28,328 nt of DNA from a virus: positions 1-28,328 of the IMG/VR virus record IMGVR_UViG_3300021225_000101; one strand, given 5' to 3'. The notes beneath the pieces are model-generated. The model did no database searches, had not been told where the DNA came from, and saw only the letters and a list, made by a program, of their open reading frames with translations. Both the position numbers and the translations under genes were made by a program. Within the stretch, counting starts at the first letter, position 1. Every line of letters begins with the position of its first letter. Shown piece after piece: positions 27,617 to 28,328 of the stretch.

Positions 27617-28328
27617 TTATAGGTTGTAAGCGTTCAAAGCGACATAGCCACTTGGAGGGGTGTACTTAAATGGTTGCTGACCATAGTTAATTGTCCATGT
27701 ATTGATTTGCATGGAAAGAGCAGGGAAATATGTTCCTGTTGATGCAGGAGTTATTCCTGTTATCTGAGCAACACCATTTTTATAAAAACTCAATTGATTA
27801 GCACTGGCATCATAAGCAACACCGATTACATCGCCTGTTGTATAAGTTGCAGGAGTTCCTGTTCCACCTGATATTGGGCCGTAAATGGTTGAATTTGCCG
27901 CGTAACCGACACTACCTGTTGTAGTTCCTAAATAACTTAAATCCCAAGTAGCCAATGCAATTCCAATCATTGGCGCACTACCGCTTATGCTTGACAAAAT
28001 TCCTTCAAAATACCATTTGCCAGATGTCATAGCCATAGTGCTACGAATACCACAATTCGTTATAGAGCCATAGACTGTTAAATTCGCATCTGAAGTAGTA
28101 ACACTACTATTCTTGTCAAGAGGATTCAACACAGCATAGTTAGACACAGTCGCACTTGTCAGCGTTGGTGCATCACCAAGGTAGTCAAGGGTTGTTCCAA
28201 ACGCACCAGAGATGCCTGATGGTGTCCAGTTGTTGCCTGCTGGGCTTTGGTCATTGAAGATGCCCCAACCGAATGGATAGGTCTGACCAGTTGATACGCC
28301 ACCAGTGTTGGTGATGGAATATGCGTTT
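27617..28328 (-). CDS. Partial tail fibre with a C-terminal SPRY-like domain
   Basis: The reading frame is open through the window edge with no stop, so this is the C-terminal part of a longer gene; the GTG at 28147 is not the true start. Visible residues include GQTYPFGWGIFNDQSPAGNN upstream of 28147, then SGKWYFEGILSSISGSAPMI, IGVAYDASANQLSFYKNGVA and FKYTPPSGYVALN. The SGKWYFE, GxxIGVAYD and SFYKNG motifs mark a SPRY-type beta-sandwich, common in phage fibres as a ligand-binding head. It precedes the other fibre gene by 9 bases. Confidence 0.85.
   Translation of the reverse strand, partial: NAYSITNTGGVSTGQTYPFGWGIFNDQSPAGNNWTPSGISGAFGTTLDYLGDAPTLTSATVSNYAVLNPLDKNSSVTTSDANLTVYGSITNCGIRSTMAMTSGKWYFEGILSSISGSAPMIGIALATWDLSYLGTTTGSVGYAANSTIYGPISGGTGTPATYTTGDVIGVAYDASANQLSFYKNGVAQITGITPASTGTYFPALSMQINTWTINYGQQPFKYTPPSGYVALNAYNL

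Overview
This window is a contiguous piece of a tailed-phage genome (Caudoviricetes), almost certainly a short-tailed podovirus of a Gram-negative bacterium. Genes are dense and mostly joined by ATGA, GTGA, TTGA or TAATG stop/start overlaps. There are no rRNA, tRNA, CRISPR or transposon features. A P22 gp10-like tail hub, a phage adaptor, a T7 gp13-like protein and a run of very long low-complexity virion proteins point to a podovirus. The host is not identifiable; a proteobacterium in a freshwater or aquatic setting is only an impression. Terminase, portal, capsid and DNA polymerase genes are not in the window.

Layout. (1) Positions 1-6824, minus strand: early/replication block, transcribed leftward from a Cro-like regulator. 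In order: Cro-like protein, DUF1376 replication protein, stand-alone CHC2 zinc-ribbon primase-like protein, DnaB/gp4-type helicase, several small unknowns, RusA resolvase, small membrane and zinc proteins, a Ref-like HNH nuclease, then a second sub-operon (below about 1.76 kb) with its own promoter. (2) Positions 6825-6942: divergent control region. (3) Positions 6943-9422, plus strand: small acidic gene, SSB-like protein ending in DDIPF, membrane peptide, coiled-coil protein, PD-(D/E)XK exonuclease and two small genes. (4) Positions 9421-9446: strong intrinsic terminator for the leftward late operon. (5) Positions 9480-28328, minus strand: late operon read from right to left: tail fibre genes (the first one cut by the window edge), lysis cassette, adaptor, tail fibre-like protein, gp10-like hub, an 86-aa unknown, acyl carrier protein, ketoacyl synthase, T7 gp13/GNAT-like protein, and five large internal-virion or ejection proteins ending with a glucosaminidase.

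The most striking element is the cassette at 18.98-21.08 kb. An acyl carrier protein with a GLDSLD phosphopantetheine site and a beta-ketoacyl synthase with an intact Cys-His-His triad are translationally coupled to each other and sit directly beside a GNAT-like protein, inside the virion gene block. No other fatty-acid enzymes are present. My hypothesis is that the phage builds or captures an acyl-ACP and uses it for acyl transfer to a virion or host target, possibly an ejection protein. This is inference; the catalytic motifs and the gene order are read directly from the sequence.

Several genes fall below ordinary ORF-size cut-offs and are added here from direct translation: positions 1-77, 1210-1383, 2364-2510, 3198-3317, 7808-7975 and 25873-26031.
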